From positions 51,006,465 to 51,070,464 of the forward strand of contig NC_067195.1 of assembly GCF_000699445.3 (NCBI RefSeq): DNA of 64,000 nucleotides. The letters run 5' to 3'. Origin of the DNA: Schistosoma haematobium (taxonomy: Eukaryota > Platyhelminthes > Trematoda > Strigeidida > Schistosomatidae). Positions 14,034 through 24,382 of this stretch are shown here, one piece after another. Position numbers and translations under genes: made by a program. The notes under the pieces are model-generated. The model searched no databases, had not been told where the DNA came from, and saw only the letters and a program-made list of their open reading frames with translations. Each line of letters begins with the position of its first letter. The first letter of the stretch is position 1.

Positions 14034-14812
14034 TATTATACTTTTAATTTGAATCTTTAAATTCTTTAGATATCAGATTGACAGAATGAATTAAGTTACC
14101 CAACTCAAATACCTATATTTTTTACGACCAAACCGCTTGCAATAAAATCGAACACTAAATCCACTCCGCTTTCAATCTTATAACATTTTCTGCAATTTTA
14201 CTTTCTTTATGGATTACAATTCGCCCATTGCTAATTAACACCAAACTACTCAATGTAATTCAATCATTTCAAGTACAAAAAGATATAGAATAGATATTTT
14301 TCATAACCTAATATGAAATCAAATGCTTTGAATGTTTTTAGCGTCTTCCATTAGACTAATAAAACATTGAAATGTAACTATTTACGTCTTGAAAATTTAA
14401 TGGTAAATTTTAATTCCCTACTCATAGAATGGGAGCACAAACATGTGTATCAACGTGTAACCGTATAACACAAACATTAGTTGTTTGAACTGAATCTAAC
14501 TGAATGAACCAAAGTTAAACTATTTACAAATATCTAGAAAGTTTGAAGTGATTTTCCGATGTGAAAAGTGATTTTTATCAAAAAATATTTTCAGAAGGGA
14601 GTTTTTTTGGATGTTTTAGTAATTTTATAATTGAATTCATGAATCAACTGAAGCTAGACTACTATGGAAAATCTGGAAGCACTGGATGGTTGTTTCATCG
14701 TGGTATGGGACTTCTCAGCAGTGCGTATCAACGATCCATCCTTGCGAGATTTGGACTCATGACCTGTCAGTCTCGCGCATGAACGCCTGAGTTCTAGACC
14801 ACTAAGTCGGCA
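14034..14812. repeat. Left arm of a 780-bp inverted duplication
   Basis: This stretch is almost base-for-base the reverse complement of 36889-37668. Only a handful of differences were seen, all near its outer edges or inside the SINE part. About 600 bases are not otherwise repetitive in the window, and the right end is a class A SINE piece. Confidence 0.9.
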
Positions 14813-15010
14813 TCCAACGATGTTAATGTTTAACTTCAACAAATCCACGAAATCACACCACCATCCACCATTGTCTTATGTGAGTTACTACCTCACAACA
14901 GACTCGGTTGAATTTCACTGATCACAGCTTCTCACTAGAACTTCAGAAAAGACTTCTAGAAGTTTTCTAGGTTTTCCATGTTGCTTTAGCTTCAATTAAC
15001 TCATGAATTC
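14632..15010 (-). repeat. Class A SINE, decayed, with fold-back end
   Basis: The order on the minus strand is 5' segment, tRNA head, hammerhead remnant and tail. The core reads CTGAGAA, so G8 is lost. Bases 14967-15010 repeat the tail in the opposite orientation. Confidence 0.75.
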
Positions 15011-16321
15011 AAATGTAAAAAAATATTTCCTAAAACAGGATTTATTTAAGTGAAATTGAATTATATTAGCTTGTCATTTTACAAGAAAAAATGAGAATCG
15101 ATTTTCAACTCACTCATCAGTTACCATAGTTAACTATCATGTAAATGAGAGTAACTATGATTTTACATAAAACAACTAGGCCGATTCAGAATCGGACAAT
15201 TAAATTTATACGAACATATATATTGTGACGCAATACCAATACTTCGATGAAGAAATTAGTACTGATCTCCTACAAAACAACAGTTAGTACAATTGATTGA
15301 TACTTTATGAATAATGAGTACAAAGTTCTAACTAAAGATTCTTTTCCAAGACGATTTCTCCATAGATTCAACTGAAAAAGTAATATTTTCAAATATACTA
15401 TGTCTTTGAAAGGAAAATCTTGACACAGATTTATATCATTTGGAAAACCATTGAAAACTAGTGAACAGTTGTTTTGTGCTTTGTTTCGGTTTAAGACTTC
15501 TTAATATTATGCACTCACAAGCTTAAGTGGGATTGAATCAAGAACTTCCGGTCTTTCGGCAAGTAATATGGTATTTAAACACTGATTCATATTTTGATCT
15601 TTCTCATTGTACATGTCTAAGTAATTCAGGATGTGGCCTAATTAATGCCGTTAGCAGGTAACTGATTCACTGTCTAGTGCCCTGAAACCAAAACTTCTAG
15701 TACTCTTTCTCAAACCTTATCATTAATGTATTTAGTATTTAGTGTTATGGCTTTTGTAAAGTCCCTTAAATGGTAGTTGAAATATGGATTTCAAGTGATT
15801 CAACAAAAATAAATGTAGTTTTAATGCTAAGTTTATAGACATTAAGCTATTTCACCACAAATAATACCGACTGAATTCTCAATCCTAGTACACTGGATTT
15901 TGAATCAAATTTAATTTTATTAGAACGAAAAGAACTGAAATTCAAAGAATAAAACTGTTAACTTCAAAATATGCATAAAAAAATTATTTAATTAATAATT
16001 CATATGGATTGGTGAGGATATTATGTAACCTGGAAGTGGTTTCCTTCCCAATTCGTTATGAACTGGGAAGAAGGAGGACTATTAAAAACTCAAGAATATA
16101 GTCAATTATTTCATTATAGTCTTCCACTTGTCAGCAATCAGAACCTACAAGCTAGAAACTTCTGGTTTCCAGATAAGTAATCAACATTTAAAGCCAAAAA
16201 TGAACTAAAACCTGTAATCCTAGATTTTTATCGTGAAGTTATTTTTTTCGGTGGTTTTGTGAAATCAACACAACCATTTGAGAAATATGACAATAATTTA
16301 CCAAGAACTCTGGATGACTAT
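15011..16321. other. AT-rich, no feature recognised
   Basis: No gene or clear repeat was seen. Confidence 0.5.
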
Positions 16322-16627
16322 TGTTATAGTGTGGGTTACTTATATTCACATAAGTAGTATATAATGGTGGTAAGGCATAAAATATATTTCAGTAGAAGAT
16401 CGAGATGCAAAGAACGGGAACAGAACGCAATTGATATGAAAATGCATGAACAATGAAATCTGAGACAAGATACTGATATTTATAAAGGAACAGTGATGTT
16501 TGAGATGATGGATTGATATTTTGCAAATTAACTATTTACTATATGGTTCTCAGATTTTATTGAGATGCTTTGTAATTTTGTGCTCAAATATATTCGATTG
16601 TCCCCACTGGTGTTTTGTTCACTACAT
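16322..16627 (+). repeat. Left arm of a 300-bp inverted pair
   Basis: This matches the reverse complement of 17864-18170 almost perfectly. The two arms enclose 1.24 kb, so the whole 16322-18170 block could be a transposon with long terminal inverted repeats or a local inverted duplication. No transposase frame or target duplication was seen. Confidence 0.85.
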
Positions 16628-17417
16628 TGTAAGCTGTCCTAAACTGAGCAACATGGTATAAACATGATACTATTTTATCCCAAAACAGTGATTTAATTAT
16701 ATGTTCAGAACTACGATACCTAATTCAATCGCACATGTAGCCAACGTTCAACATTTCTAAGACTTCATCAATTGAGACTAAATAACTGATGCCTATTATA
16801 TACATTTATAACCTAAATTCATTGTTTTATAGAAATATGAAATTCGAGCAGTAATATTATTAAACATAAGAAATTCTTAGAGAAAGTCAACCTTTTTAAA
16901 GTTTCTATAATTGTTCAGATTGTGTTTCATAAACAAAACTTTTGTAAAAACACGTTGTTTTGTAACACAACAAACTCATTCATAAGCTTGTTTACACTTT
17001 TTATTACAATTCATTTCAAGCTCTTATTCACTAGTTATTATCATGAGCTTCTTTTAGTTAAACAATCATTGAAAACCTGAAAGCAAATTGATCCTAAGCA
17101 TTCAGTAATAGTTTAACTTAAATCAGTCCATAGTGTTAACCATGGAACTTAATAAATCTCCATAAACTTCTCATAGTATCTAACCCATTGTTTTATTCCA
17201 GTATTTAGTTATTTATTTGTTTAATAGTGAAACATTTTACAAAATGGAATTAATACCAACCATTTGAAGGTAAATTGTTAAAATGTTTACATTTCTTTAA
17301 TGTCGTTATTTAACATTGTAATAATATTCTGGTTGTGATAGGTATAACTGAATAGTTTAATATATTAGTCAAGAATAAAAGGATCATTTAATACTCTTAG
17401 GTTAAACTTTATAAGTG

Positions 17418-17476
17418 GGTTGGAGAATGCCAGTCGGCGGCCTATGCTCCATTGGGAGTAACAGGCGTAAGTAAGT
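17418..17476 (+). mobile_element. 3'-terminal stub of an RTE retrotransposon
   Basis: Only the last 59 bases of the element are present: GAGAATGCCAGTCGGCGGCC, then GAGTAACAGGC and a GTAAGTAAGTAA terminal repeat. It is the expected product of extreme 5' truncation. Confidence 0.8.
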
Positions 17477-17863
17477 AAATTTTATAAATCATCATATTAA
17501 TAATTTATACATCAATAATCATATTGTAACAATAATATTTGAACTTAGTTCTTCAAGTTAAATAAGATTCATTTTGTATTATTTTGTTCGGGTTAATGAA
17601 AGTATAAAAGACAAGTTATAATATAAATATAAAATGTAATCGATTGGTATAATTTATTTAGGATACTTTTCAATTTCTTACAGATTAAGGATAAAAATAA
17701 ATAATAATGTAACTAAATTCTTCATTTGATCGGACTGAGTTTCACGAAATCATCTTGATGTAGTTGGTGAACTCTGTTAATCGAATAATGTGATAATTAA
17801 ATATTCATATCAGTTAATAATGTAATGAATATAGATCTGATAATTATATCACTGACCCTGTAG

Positions 17864-18170
17864 TAGTGAACAAAACACCAGTGGGGACAATCGAATATAT
17901 TTGAGCACAAAATTACAAAGCATCTCAATAAAATCTGAGAACCATATAGTAAATAGTTAATTTGCAAAATATCAATCCATCATCTCAAACATCACTGTTC
18001 CTTTATAAATATCAGTATCTTGTCTCAGATTTCATTGTTCATGCATTTTCATATCAATTGCGTTCTGTTCCCGTTCTTTGCATCTCGATCTTCTACTGAA
18101 ATATATTTTATGCCTTACCACCATTATATACTACTTATGTGAATATAAGTAAACCACACCACAACCCTTT
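17864..18170 (-). repeat. Right arm of a 300-bp inverted pair
   Basis: This is the partner of 16322-16627. Confidence 0.85.
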
Positions 18171-19515
18171 TGATTGTCTTATATATATATATATTCACAT
18201 AAAATCCTGGAGAGATTCCTGTATTATACTACAATCATATATGAAGAATACTTAAAGATAATTATCTCCAAAAGGTCCGCCATTCTTTAATTTGAACCCA
18301 TTGTCGATGTAAAAGTAGAATATACAGTCAAGAGGGGAAAATAATTTACATAGATATGACATGATAAACTTGACGTGACCAAGTACCATTAAAAAATATA
18401 GCCTGATAGAAAGTGATTATGTATTATACTTTTATTTCTTAATATTAAAACAAAGGGAGTATTCTGTAATTAGAAAAAATAAAATTCATAGTTTATATAG
18501 AACTAGAATAACGGTAAAATAATCATGTGGCTTAAGAAAAATTAAAACTGACACTTTAAAACCAAAGGGCGCTGAATGTATGCTGTTTTAAAAAATGGAG
18601 ATCAACATCAATACAAACCCATGGTACAAGACTGAATAAAACATAGGATTTTTGGAATTAAAAGTAAGTACTCTGTCATTATATCGTTCTGTTGGAATTC
18701 AGTGGTTTACATATCCAATATCATAATTCACAAATAATATTGTTCTACGTTTATTGTTCATGTCTACGCTCTAATAGTTAGGACTTCTTTATAAAACTTG
18801 GAAAATACACTTATGATCTATTTACCAATGAACATTAGTGAAGGGTTCTACAGTAAAATAAAACTCTCTGGAATAAAATAGTTTTCGAACGGTGTCAACA
18901 TTTGGTAAAATATGAATAATTTCTATTTTTCCGTTGAAATCTTTGGTCTGCTTTTATTTTCATTTAATATAGAAGGAATTAGCTTACTCAGTAATATACG
19001 CGTACGTAAACACAAATGCTTTACAAATTAATTCCAGTAATATAAGAAATATAAATAAGAATCAATCCCTCAGGCAATATATAAAACTGATAAGACTAAA
19101 TACTGTGTAGTATGATAAATGTTTAAATACGAAATTTCGCCGGCAAGATAATGGTTCATCTATGAACATTCTAGTATCACCTTATTGACCGGAATGTCTT
19201 GAAAATTGATAATGATCGTTTCAATAGTAGCAATAACAGGGTTAATAAGTGCAGATGCACGTATAGTCTAATTTAGATACCAAAATGATGACATAAAGAC
19301 TGCCTACTTTAATGTTAGATATGGTTGGAATTATTGTCAAAATTTAAACTTAATGGTGTTTCACTTTAATCACTCATATGGTAACTTTACACCACTGATC
19401 TTTGAACCAAGCACATACACCAGTTATAGGTATCATTACCAAGGTTTGATTTGATAATTTCGAATAAATTGAGCATTGGGTAGATTGTTATGAATAAATA
19501 ATATATTTGTAATAT
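18171..19515. other. AT-rich, no feature recognised
   Basis: There is a short (TA)n run at 18179-18193. Nothing else was seen. Confidence 0.5.
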
Positions 19516-19519
19516 ATTT

Positions 19520-19605
19520 GCAATAACCTCTGAAGAAGTGACTTATACTAAGTCACGAAATGTCAGAAAATCTAATTTTTCTACTCATTGGGATATTACA
19601 AATAT
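19520..19605 (+). repeat. Penelope-type minimal hammerhead-like repeat end
   Basis: CTGAAGA at 19530-19536 is followed by a perfect stem, GTGACTTA with TAAGTCAC (19538-19556), then GAAA at 19557-19560 and TGTC. This is the order of a hammerhead with a very short stem III. A good stem I was not found. Confidence 0.55.
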
Positions 19606-20317
19606 ATTATTTATTGAACAGAGTTGTTATGAAAACAATATATATATATATAGCTCGAAAAGTCTTCAAAATAAATATCATGAGCATGCCACCAAAATGG
19701 TCGTTTAATATAATAATAATAAAAATAATAGTAGAAGCCAGCAATAAAAGTAGATAGAAATAAGTGATAAGATAAAGTATCTAACGCTTTTTAAGAAGCA
19801 AGTAGTTTTGGATGTGTCTCAGATCACCTTTGTAACAAAAAGGTGATAACTCTTGTTTTTTTAGATACTAAAGTGTAGCCTCCTTTTTTGATACCAACCA
19901 ATGGATCACATTAGGTTATTTATTATTATTATTATCCCTTAGATACACGCCTAGTATAGTTTCATATTACGCGAACTACATGATTGAGTTCCATAGCCTG
20001 CATTCCATCGTTTGATCACTAGTGATCGGCCTTGAGATGAAATTTCGAACTTCTGGTGCAAAATCTTGACCAGTACAGTTCAACAATGTTGTAATTGAGA
20101 TTTTTAGTATCAATAACAAATGATAAGGGTTGTACCATATCACAAGTTCGTTCAAGTCGGCACCGTGAGTCATTCAATGGCACTTCAGTGATCTGAGGCG
20201 ATCGTGCCCTCTGTAAGATTCTACAGTTCTGGATTCAATCTCTGGTAGCGTCCTGGGTGTACATTACTGAACGACCTCATAGCTGTCCAGTCTTCAACAA
20301 TTCCTCAGTTTCATTAA
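19606..20317. other. No gene recognised
   Basis: This is the region upstream of VAChT. It contains short TAT and TTA repeats and no identifiable exon. A leader exon for the locus could lie here or further 5'. Confidence 0.4.
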
Positions 20318-20635
20318 ATTCGTGAGCCGATCAATGTTAGATCACCATCGATAACCTTAAAGCACTGGACAATCATTTCATCGTAGTATGGAACTCCCCA
20401 TCAATGTACATCCACAAACCTGCACGCGAGACTTGAAACCAGAATCTTCAGTCTCGCACGAACGCATAACCTCTAGACCACTGCGCCAGCGTCCAATGGT
20501 GTCAATATTTAACTTCAACGAATCCATGATATTGTGCAACCATCTTCAATTATCTTCGTAGAGTAACTGTATCACACCCGACATGATTGAATTCCGCTAG
20601 TCACGCACGGTTTCTCACATTGACATATCTGAAAA
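20318..20635 (-). repeat. Class A SINE, decayed, just upstream of the VAChT exon
   Basis: The minus strand shows the 5' segment, the tRNA head (GGCGCAGTGGTCTAGAGG on the minus strand) and the tail. The ribozyme core is not recognisable. It ends about 80 bases before the VAChT splice acceptor and so forms the end of the upstream intron. Confidence 0.75.
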
Positions 20636-20700
20636 GTACTGTTTTTTTAAAAAGCACTTTAAAGTGTAATTACTTTTTAATAAATTAATGTCATAACTAT

Positions 20701-20724
20701 TTGTTATCTTGTTTTAGCATTACC
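20701..20724 (+). promoter_or_regulatory. Splice acceptor and short 5' UTR of the VAChT exon
   Basis: A T-rich tract ends in TTTTAG at 20717 and is followed by seven bases, CATTACC, and then the ATG. The exon therefore most likely begins at 20718. The upstream leader may be a noncoding exon shared with ChAT, as known for this locus in other animals, or a trans-spliced leader. Sequence alone cannot tell which. Confidence 0.75.
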
Positions 20725-22344
20725 ATGACAAATTTTGAAACAATCAAACAAACATTTATGTCTAAAATTAATGAACCAAATTCACAACGTCGTATGGTTT
20801 TATTTGTTGTTTGTATAGCTTTATTATTAGACAATATGTTATACATGGTTATAGTACCAATTATTCCGGATTATCTACAAAATCTACGTGCAATGGATAC
20901 AAAACAAATTTATTGGATTAATGCTACACATACTAAAAGATTAAAAGATGAAAACTTTATTTTTATTAAAACTAATGGTGATTATAAAATAAAATGGCTT
21001 ATTCATCAATCTGAAACTAAAATTGGTACATTATTTGCATTTAAAGCTATAATACAATTATTATGTAATCCTATATCAGGAACTGTAATTGATCGAATTG
21101 GTTATGATGTACCAATGATGTTTGGCTTATGTATAATATTTCTGTCAACTTCTGTATTTGCATTTGGTAGTTCATATGGATTAATGTTTATTGCTAGAGG
21201 ATTACAAGGTATGGGTTCAGCTTTTGCTGATACTGCCGGTTTAGCAATGATAGCTGATCGATATACAAATGAATATGAACGTACAAAAGCATTGGGAATA
21301 GCTTTAGCATTTATATCATTTGGTTCATTAGTAGCACCTCCATTTGGTGGAATAGTTTATCAATATTTTGGCAAAGAATTACCATTTATTACACTTGCAT
21401 TTATAGCATTATTTGATGGTTGCTTATTATTGATTATTATGCAACCAGTTAGAATTGAACGAACAGTTTTAAAAACTCAAGGTAATCTACCTAAAGGAAC
21501 TCCTATACATCGTTTACTAATGGATCCTTATATTGCTATATGTGCTGGATGTCTCACTGTAGCTAATGTATCACTTGCATTTTTAGAACCGACAATATCA
21601 AACTGGATGTCAAAAAGTATGAAAGCAACAAATGCACAAGAAGGTTTAGTATGGTTACCAGCATTTTTACCACATTTAGCTGGAGTTATAACAACAATTA
21701 AGTTAGCTGATAAATATCCAAGTAAACAATGGTTAATGGCTGCAGTTGGTTTAGCTATTGAAGGAGGAAGTTGTTTCTTGATACCATTCTGTACTAATTT
21801 TATTGCATTAATGATTCCTATTAGTATTTTGTGTTATGGTATTGCATTAGTTGATACAGCAATATTGCCTACAATGGGTTTTCTTGTAGATACACGTCAT
21901 GTTTCAGTATATGGTTCAGTGTATGCAATCGCTGATATTTCATATAGTTTAGCTTATGCCTTGGGACCAATTGTTGCTGGTGGACTTGTGGATACAATTA
22001 AATTTGTTGGACTTAATATTGTTATGACATTAATCACTTTAGGATATGTACCAGTCATGTACTTATTACGTCATTGTTATAATGTTGAAAGACCACAGAA
22101 TAGAGAATTACCACCTTTAAAAACTGATTCAATTGATCATTCATTTGATCAAGATGATTATGCTTCAGTTAAAAGTTATCCAGGTTATGAACAAAATTCA
22201 ACGATAAAGGGTGAATCCAATCATCATCACCGACAACAATATCATCATCCTACTGACCCTACTAATCAATATAATTATCAGTCAGCATCAACGTATGAAC
22301 AAGATGGTAAACTATTAACTCAACGAACAGATTATGCTTATTGA
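20725..22344 (+). CDS. VAChT: Vesicular acetylcholine transporter (SLC18 family, MFS)
   Basis: This protein exchanges vesicular protons for cytosolic acetylcholine in the synaptic-vesicle membrane. The 539-residue single-exon frame has the 12-helix layout of SLC18 transporters. Aspartates expected in the transport path are present: D36 in helix 1 (DNMLY), D169 in helix 4 (GSAFADT), D377 in helix 10 (ALVDTA) and D404 in helix 11 (AIADISYS). K107 in helix 2 (FAFKAI) fits the conserved lysine. The loop after helix 1 is luminal and carries an N-glycosylation sequon at N66. FLEPTISNWM (287-296) and the helix-10 sequence resemble VAChT more than the monoamine transporters VMAT1/2. The ATG at 20725 was chosen because a pyrimidine-rich acceptor ends at 20717, so bases before it are intronic. 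The tail (about 450-539) is cytosolic and rich in His, Gln, Tyr and Asn, with a Leu-Leu at 530-531. ChAT follows on the same strand, which supports the name. An intronless CDS at this place is typical of the locus. Confidence 0.96.
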   Translation: MTNFETIKQTFMSKINEPNSQRRMVLFVVCIALLLDNMLYMVIVPIIPDYLQNLRAMDTKQIYWINATHTKRLKDENFIFIKTNGDYKIKWLIHQSETKIGTLFAFKAIIQLLCNPISGTVIDRIGYDVPMMFGLCIIFLSTSVFAFGSSYGLMFIARGLQGMGSAFADTAGLAMIADRYTNEYERTKALGIALAFISFGSLVAPPFGGIVYQYFGKELPFITLAFIALFDGCLLLIIMQPVRIERTVLKTQGNLPKGTPIHRLLMDPYIAICAGCLTVANVSLAFLEPTISNWMSKSMKATNAQEGLVWLPAFLPHLAGVITTIKLADKYPSKQWLMAAVGLAIEGGSCFLIPFCTNFIALMIPISILCYGIALVDTAILPTMGFLVDTRHVSVYGSVYAIADISYSLAYALGPIVAGGLVDTIKFVGLNIVMTLITLGYVPVMYLLRHCYNVERPQNRELPPLKTDSIDHSFDQDDYASVKSYPGYEQNSTIKGESNHHHRQQYHHPTDPTNQYNYQSASTYEQDGKLLTQRTDYAY

Positions 22345-22439
22345 GTATATCATTGTCAACTTATATAAATATTCGTCAAGATTACAACAAACAGTTTGAC
22401 AAAATTTGGGCGCCGAATATAGAGAAGACATTTTATGTC

Positions 22440-22946
22440 AAAATTATATTTGAACTGATCTCAGCAATTAAAATTTAAAATAATTCCAATGTTTGGTCCA
22501 GCTAACTTGTCTAAACTTCTTCAGGGTAATGATCAAAACCATCAAGGAAATATATATAGTGTTTTAACAATCAAATCTATACTGCGTTAATCCGATCATA
22601 GTTGGATGTTGATTATTAATAAATAAGATAATATGAGTCGGTTAAATACAAATCGTGTGAAAAGTTCACGATGTGAGAATAAATATCAATCCATTTCAGT
22701 CATTTATTTCCATATCGTGAAGTTTTCACACGATTAGCATTTAATTGACTCATATTATCTTATTTATTAATAATCAATATCCAACTATGATCGGATTAAC
22801 ACAGTGTAGATTTGATTGTTAAAACACTATATACATTTTCTTGATGATCCTGATTATCATCCTGAAAAAGTCCAGACAAGTTAGCTGGACGAAACATTGA
22901 AATTATTTTTAAGTTCAATTACTGAGATTATTTCAAATATAATTTT
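22440..22946. repeat. Long inverted repeat (hairpin) just 3' of VAChT
   Basis: Two arms of about 240 bases run from 22440 to about 22683 and from about 22706 to 22946. They match each other in inverted orientation at roughly nine of ten positions by eye, with a short loop near 22684-22705. The left arm starts 95 bases after the VAChT stop, so a VAChT 3' UTR or an unspliced cholinergic pre-mRNA would carry a very long RNA hairpin. The right arm contains CTGAAAA at 22862 and a stem ending CTGGACGAAAC at 22885-22895, similar in layout to a decayed hammerhead. The left arm has the complementary-strand version with CTGAAGA. The arms may be two inverted copies of a dispersed repeat. Confidence 0.85.
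22618..22623 (+). terminator. Candidate polyadenylation signal for VAChT
   Basis: AATAAA lies 274 bases after the VAChT stop codon, inside the left arm of the long inverted repeat at 22440-22946. Other A/T-rich candidates lie further on, so this is only a candidate. Confidence 0.3.
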
Positions 22947-24296
22947 CATATATAATGTCTATCATTATTAACAAATAAAATAGTTGATTTATTTAGATTA
23001 AATGCAATCATAATAAACAGTTTACTACGAAAAAAATGTTTATCATACTACTTATTTACCATATGTGAGTAATACACAATTCAATATTCATAAATGAATA
23101 ACACTGTGATTTCTAAATCTAACATAATAAATATAAATCTAACAGTTACTCTGACATATATTAACTTCTTTTCTTGTAAATTTTTACTAATTTTCTCTGT
23201 TTTTTTCTTTTTTTTCCGTAACTGAAAAAAAGAAAAAAAATTTTTCTTTCTGAATAATATTTATTCATTGTTTAAAAATCTATTTTATTCAGTTAGACAT
23301 TTACCCGTTTAAATGTATTCTGTTTTCATTCAATATTGAATCTACACAAATTAAAGTATATCTATCTATCTATCTATCTATTTATATACATATACTCTTA
23401 TTTGAAATTTCGCGCAAATTCAACGGAATAGTTTCCAACTGTTAATTTAAACAAATTTCTCATTTTATTTACACATAAAACTTTTGTTTTTATTCTTTTC
23501 TTTATTTAATATCCTTTATTTTATTTATTTTTATCATGAATTATGTTGAAAGCTATAAAAAGTGATGAAGACGAAGTTGAAACTGATGCCAAGAATAATA
23601 AATGATATTGTATAAATGAAAAAAAAGATCTTTTCATTTGCTTGTTTGTTAATAGTGATATTGTTATGATTGTTTGAAATGATGAAAGTAGTATGGGTTA
23701 CGTTTAGAATTAGTAATTGAATAAAAATATAGTTATTTCCCATTTCATAGTATTCTCTTCTCTTCTCTTCTTGTTTGTATGACTAATTGCTTATAATTGA
23801 AAGTGACAATCGTTGAACAGGAAAATGATTTCAGTATCATTGTATAAGTAATATAATGATTGACTGTATTATACTTGAACTATATAATAAATCATATTAA
23901 ACTGTAATATCAGTTCTATCAGTATATCAAAAAAGGTATGATATTTGAAATATATAATGATTTAAGTTATCTTGTAACTTTTAGTTGTCATTTGATCATA
24001 CATATCAAATAACGTTACTTAAAACCATACTCAATAAATAAGCTGAAAAAGTATTCACTATAAAATTCTTTGTAACGATTATATATATTGAACACCTTCA
24101 AAAGTGTTCATAAGTACCATTTAATTATTAGAAGATCAAATGATAACAGACTATTACTAGTAGCATTAAGATCTTTCAAATAATAACATAGATTTATGTT
24201 GAAATAGTAAGGTAAAATTTCTATTTGTTGTAAGAAACGAAGTAATAACATCGTTCAAATAAATATAATATCTATTTATTTTTCTTTATATTTCAG
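22947..24296. other. VAChT to ChAT interval, no further gene
   Basis: It contains a poly(T)/poly(A) palindrome at about 23200-23246, a (TCTA)n run at 23361-23382 and AT-rich sequence up to the ChAT acceptor. Confidence 0.55.
23361..23382. repeat. (TCTA)n microsatellite
   Basis: About five uninterrupted units. Confidence 0.9.
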
Positions 24297-24382
24297 TCGG
24301 TTAGATGTCTCATCCAATTAAAGAATTTGTCAGACGTTTATCTAATCTAGATATTGAACGTTATCCAGAATGGGATTTGTCT
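24297..24382 (+). CDS. ChAT: Choline O-acetyltransferase, first coding exon
   Basis: ChAT transfers acetyl from acetyl-CoA to choline in the cytosol of cholinergic neurons and belongs to the choline/carnitine acyltransferase family. The seven exons found here give 355 codons that stay in frame across every junction. This exon has an acceptor TTTCAG ending at 24296, eight noncoding bases, and an ATG at 24305. A TAG in frame immediately before the ATG fixes it as the N-terminus whatever leader exon is joined. It encodes 26 residues ending in EWDLS and then a GTAAGT donor (phase 0). The exon lies 1.95 kb after the VAChT stop. The catalytic histidine and the C-terminal half are not in the window. 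Confidence 0.93.

Noticed and set aside
14561..14848. Matching short proteins at 14561-14782 and 36921-37142 as a gene pair
   Set aside because: They are translations of the inverted duplication and SINE. The frame has no meaning outside these repeats.
20701..20724. Longer VAChT N-terminus starting with TTG at 20701
   Set aside because: These codons cover a polypyrimidine tract and a TTTTAG splice acceptor, so they are intronic. The ATG at 20725 fits the family.
20725..22344. Reading the transporter as a vesicular monoamine transporter
   Set aside because: The FLEPTISNWM segment and linkage to ChAT point to VAChT.
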